10,208 nt of DNA from assembly GCA_020200935.1 (NCBI GenBank), contig JAIVHR010000097.1, positions 1 to 10,208 of the forward strand. Reading direction: 5' to 3'. The notes beneath the pieces are model-generated. The model worked only from the letters and a program-made list of their open reading frames with translations, was not told the DNA's origin and did not search any database. The position numbers were made by a program, and so were the translations under genes. Positions 7,753 through 10,208 of this stretch are shown here, in pieces (positions within the stretch are counted from its first letter, which is position 1; each line of letters opens with the position of its first letter). Origin of the DNA: Sphingomonadales bacterium. GTDB lineage: Bacteria; Pseudomonadota; Alphaproteobacteria; Sphingomonadales; Sphingomonadaceae.

Positions 7753-10208
7753 TCAGAAGACGAAGTCGGCTGCGGTGATGTCGGCGGAGACGACGTTGAG
7801 CAGCGCGATGCTCGCCGGATCGGCGTGGCCGTCGCCGTCGAAATCGATCGCGTCGGCGATGCCGTTGCGGTCGAGATCGAGCTCGATCGTGGTCGAACCG
7901 CCGTTATCGGTGACCAGCAGCTGATCGAAGGTCAGCGCATCGCCGCCATTCAGGCCGCGCAGCCCTTCGAGCGAAATCCGGTCGCTGCCGTCCTCGAAAT
8001 CCTTGATCGTGTCGTGGGCGAAGTTCTCGCTGAAGGCGAAGATATCCGCGCCGTCGCCGCCGATGAGGACATCGTTCTCGCCGCCGCCGTCGAGCCTGTC
8101 GTTCCCGCCATTCCCGCGCAGCGTGTCCTCGTCGCCGCCGCCGAGCAGCCGGTCGTCGCCGTCCTTATCATCCTTGCCGATCAGCACGTCGTTCTGCGAA
8201 CCGCCCAGGATCACGTCGTTGCCGGCGCCGCCCTGGATGAGGTCCTCGCCCTGGCCGCCGTTGAAGGTATCGTGGCCGTTTCCGCCGTAGAGCTGGTCAT
8301 TGCCCTGGCCGCCGGAAAGGAAATCGTCGCCGTCGAACGAACGCAGCCAGTTGTCGGCGTCGTTGCCGGTGATCGTGTCATTGCCCGATCCGCTGACGGC
8401 ATTCTCGATAATCACCGAGTTGGCGATCGTATAGCCGCCATGGATACCGTGGGCATAGGAGACGAAGCCGCCGCCGCCGATCTCATACTGCAGCGATGCG
8501 GCGCGCAGATCGATGTTGGTGTCGCGAGCGCCCTGATAGCGGATCTGGTCGGTGCCGCCGGCATCCCAGATCGAATAGAAGAAGGTGCCCGCCTCGTTGG
8601 CGTCGCTGAGCTTGTAGATATCGTCGCCCGTCGCCCATTCCTCGTTGACGCCGTATTTGTCCTGGATGACGGCGATGTCGAGCGCCATCAACCCGCCGAG
8701 CCAGCCGTATCCGGCATCGGTCTCGGCATTGCCGTAGGGCGAAGATTGCCAGCCATCCTCATAGGACATCATCGTGAAGACGCCCTGGTTGAGATTGTAA
8801 TCGCCGAGCGTGTAGCTGGCGACCGGACCTTCGGGCTCGACGCCGTCCATGATGTCCGAGCCGCCGCCGGTATCGTGCGGATGCGCCATGCCGTGGCCGT
8901 GGCCGAATTCATGGATCAAGGTGACGAAGGAGAAGCCGCCCTGGGCGAGGCCTTCCGCGGTCCAGCGCTCGTCGTTCGAGTTGAACAGCGCCAATCCCTC
9001 GTCGCTTTCCTGCGGCGGCGCCATCGATCCGAGCAAGCTGACGCCGGGGCCGGGCGTGCCGGTATAGGTGACATAATGGAAATCGGCTTCCTCGCGGATC
9101 TGGGTCTCGACATAGACGACGTCGGCGACCTTCTCGAACTCGTGGAGCGAGGTCCAGACCGCGTCATATTCATAATCGGTCGCGCCGACCGCGACCGCGA
9201 CGGGCGGCAGGCCGGGCTCGGCCGGATCCTCGGGCGTATAGACATCGCCCGCCTTGGCGAAATAGATCTTGATGACATTCTTGCCGTTTACGTCGACGCC
9301 CTTTTCGTCGGGGTCGCCCGGCTCGTTGCCGGTATCGCGGGGGCCCTCGTCGCCGTCGGGGTTGCGCGCCGTGCCGTCGACCAGCACGCCGCCCCAGTCG
9401 ATCGAATAGAGCAGGTCCTCGGGATCGTAATAGGGGCCCTCGACCAGCCCGGTCACATCGTCGACGAAGAGTTCGTAATCGCCGACCGCATCGCCGTTGG
9501 TGCCGTCGGCCGGGCTTTCGTCATAGGCGCGGGCGTTGATGTAATAGGTGCCGGTATAATCGGCTTCGTAGGTCAGCAGCGCATCGAGCCCCGACGGGGT
9601 GTTGGGCCCGCCGCCGTCGGCCTCGGTGATCAGAGTGCCGCTGGCGTCGTAGAGCTCGATATAGGCGTCGGCGAGCGGCACGCCGCTCGGGCCGTCGGCG
9701 CCGGTATAGGCATATTGGCCGATCTGATAGAGCTGCCCCTCGACCAGCTCGACCTTGAAGAAATCCTGATCGCCGATGGTGTGGAGCTGCGAGATGATGT
9801 GCTCGCCGTCGACCTCGATCGTCACGTTGGTCGAGATGTCGTCGGGCACGTCGTCATCGTCGATCACGAGCAACGGCTGGGCACCGATCGGTTCGAGCTT
9901 GTCGCCGACACCGTCAACCTCGAGCGCGTCGAACGACTTCAGGCCGATGGTCGATTTGAAGGCGGTGTTCTCGAGCGCCGCGGGGTCGAGCCGCTGATGG
10001 CCGGTATCCACCGCGGTGGCGTCGGCTGCAACGAAACCGACATCGGCCGCGCCATTGACGGTCGGGCCGGTCATACCAGCCGTCCGGACATCGGCGAACT
10101 GGGCCGCTACGACATCCATATCGGCGAACGCGACCGGATCGACGCGCCCGATCCCCGAGCTGTAACCCGGCTTCTCGCCAGCCCGGTAGTAAAGGTCTGC
10201 CTCCTCGA
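7753..10208 (-). CDS. Serralysin-type RTX zinc metalloprotease with a PPC-like domain (5' end outside window)
   Basis: Numbering is from ATG 10119. After about 95 unassigned residues, a pre-peptidase C-terminal-like beta domain (97-225) contains DFFKVELVEGQLYQI and TGTYYINARAYD. The catalytic domain has the zinc motif HEFGHGHGMAH (403-413; HExxHxxGxxH) and the Met-turn TMMSYEDGW (M450/M451), as in M10B serralysins. From about 575 there are some twelve glycine/aspartate nonapeptides (GGxGxDxLx: GGQGNDQLYG, GGAGNDVILG), which bind calcium and form a beta-roll. The C-terminus ends in ADFVF, a typical type I secretion signal, so an extracellular protease exported by an ABC-type system is expected; no transporter gene is in the window. 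Before the tail lie two Asp-rich loops, DLDRNGIAD and DFDGDGHAD. ATG 10119 has no ribosome-binding site, and the frame stays open and protein-like (EADLYYRAGEKPGYSSGIG) to the edge, so the true start is probably beyond it. Confidence 0.92.
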   Translation of the reverse strand, partial: EEADLYYRAGEKPGYSSGIGRVDPVAFADMDVVAAQFADVRTAGMTGPTVNGAADVGFVAADATAVDTGHQRLDPAALENTAFKSTIGLKSFDALEVDGVGDKLEPIGAQPLLVIDDDDVPDDISTNVTIEVDGEHIISQLHTIGDQDFFKVELVEGQLYQIGQYAYTGADGPSGVPLADAYIELYDASGTLITEADGGGPNTPSGLDALLTYEADYTGTYYINARAYDESPADGTNGDAVGDYELFVDDVTGLVEGPYYDPEDLLYSIDWGGVLVDGTARNPDGDEGPRDTGNEPGDPDEKGVDVNGKNVIKIYFAKAGDVYTPEDPAEPGLPPVAVAVGATDYEYDAVWTSLHEFEKVADVVYVETQIREEADFHYVTYTGTPGPGVSLLGSMAPPQESDEGLALFNSNDERWTAEGLAQGGFSFVTLIHEFGHGHGMAHPHDTGGGSDIMDGVEPEGPVASYTLGDYNLNQGVFTMMSYEDGWQSSPYGNAETDAGYGWLGGLMALDIAVIQDKYGVNEEWATGDDIYKLSDANEAGTFFYSIWDAGGTDQIRYQGARDTNIDLRAASLQYEIGGGGFVSYAHGIHGGYTIANSVIIENAVSGSGNDTITGNDADNWLRSFDGDDFLSGGQGNDQLYGGNGHDTFNGGQGEDLIQGGAGNDVILGGSQNDVLIGKDDKDGDDRLLGGGDEDTLRGNGGNDRLDGGGENDVLIGGDGADIFAFSENFAHDTIKDFEDGSDRISLEGLRGLNGGDALTFDQLLVTDNGGSTTIELDLDRNGIADAIDFDGDGHADPASIALLNVVSADITAADFVF
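8050..8397 (-). repeat. RTX nonapeptide repeat tract inside the protease gene
   Basis: About twelve consecutive nine-residue calcium-binding repeats, from GSGNDTITG to GGDGADIFAF. One unit is longer (12 residues, GKDDKDGDDRLL) and breaks the register in the middle. At DNA level the tract is a diverged 27-bp periodicity, not an exact repeat. Confidence 0.85.

Overview
The window is high-GC, tightly packed bacterial DNA. Its gene content and style (MFE-2-like SDR, serralysin-type RTX protease, DUF2975/HTH module, small lipoproteins) suggest an alphaproteobacterium, most likely of the Sphingomonadales. That placement is an inference from protein style, not from a marker gene.

Layout, left to right. 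Positions 1-187 hold the 3' end of an unrecognised plus-strand gene, followed by a textbook intrinsic terminator. A plus-strand short-chain dehydrogenase of the bacterial MFE-2/(3R)-hydroxyacyl-CoA dehydrogenase type follows (439-1344). It converges on a minus-strand DUF4386-like membrane protein (1456-2169). Next comes a minus-strand operon, read from 3947 leftwards: DUF2975 membrane protein, small Xre/YozG-type HTH regulator, DUF2306-like membrane protein, and the remnant of a fourth membrane-protein gene. The first three are joined by a 1-nt gap and an ATGA overlap, and the promoter region carries three ATCGATAA repeats, a likely operator for the HTH protein. Upstream of that operon, on the same strand, lies a broken katG (5938 to 4004). 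Divergent from katG are two plus-strand lipoprotein genes (6189-6908 and 7012-7269). A small glycine-zipper membrane protein (7384-7587) and a large calcium-binding RTX metalloprotease (7753 to beyond the right edge) are on the minus strand.

The most unusual part is 2.4-5.5 kb, where three apparent deletion scars lie close together. katG has lost about 70 codons internally, in frame, and the join itself reads as a TAG stop. The same katG has lost its last ~25 residues and probably half of its terminator. The DUF2306-like gene is joined out of frame to a neighbour that lacks its 5' end. Either this is real local gene decay, which would leave the cell without this catalase-peroxidase and might let katG transcription run into the DUF2975/HTH operon, or the sequence is misassembled. 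Read mapping would separate the two. No RNA genes, insertion sequences, CRISPR arrays or new defence-type systems were seen.
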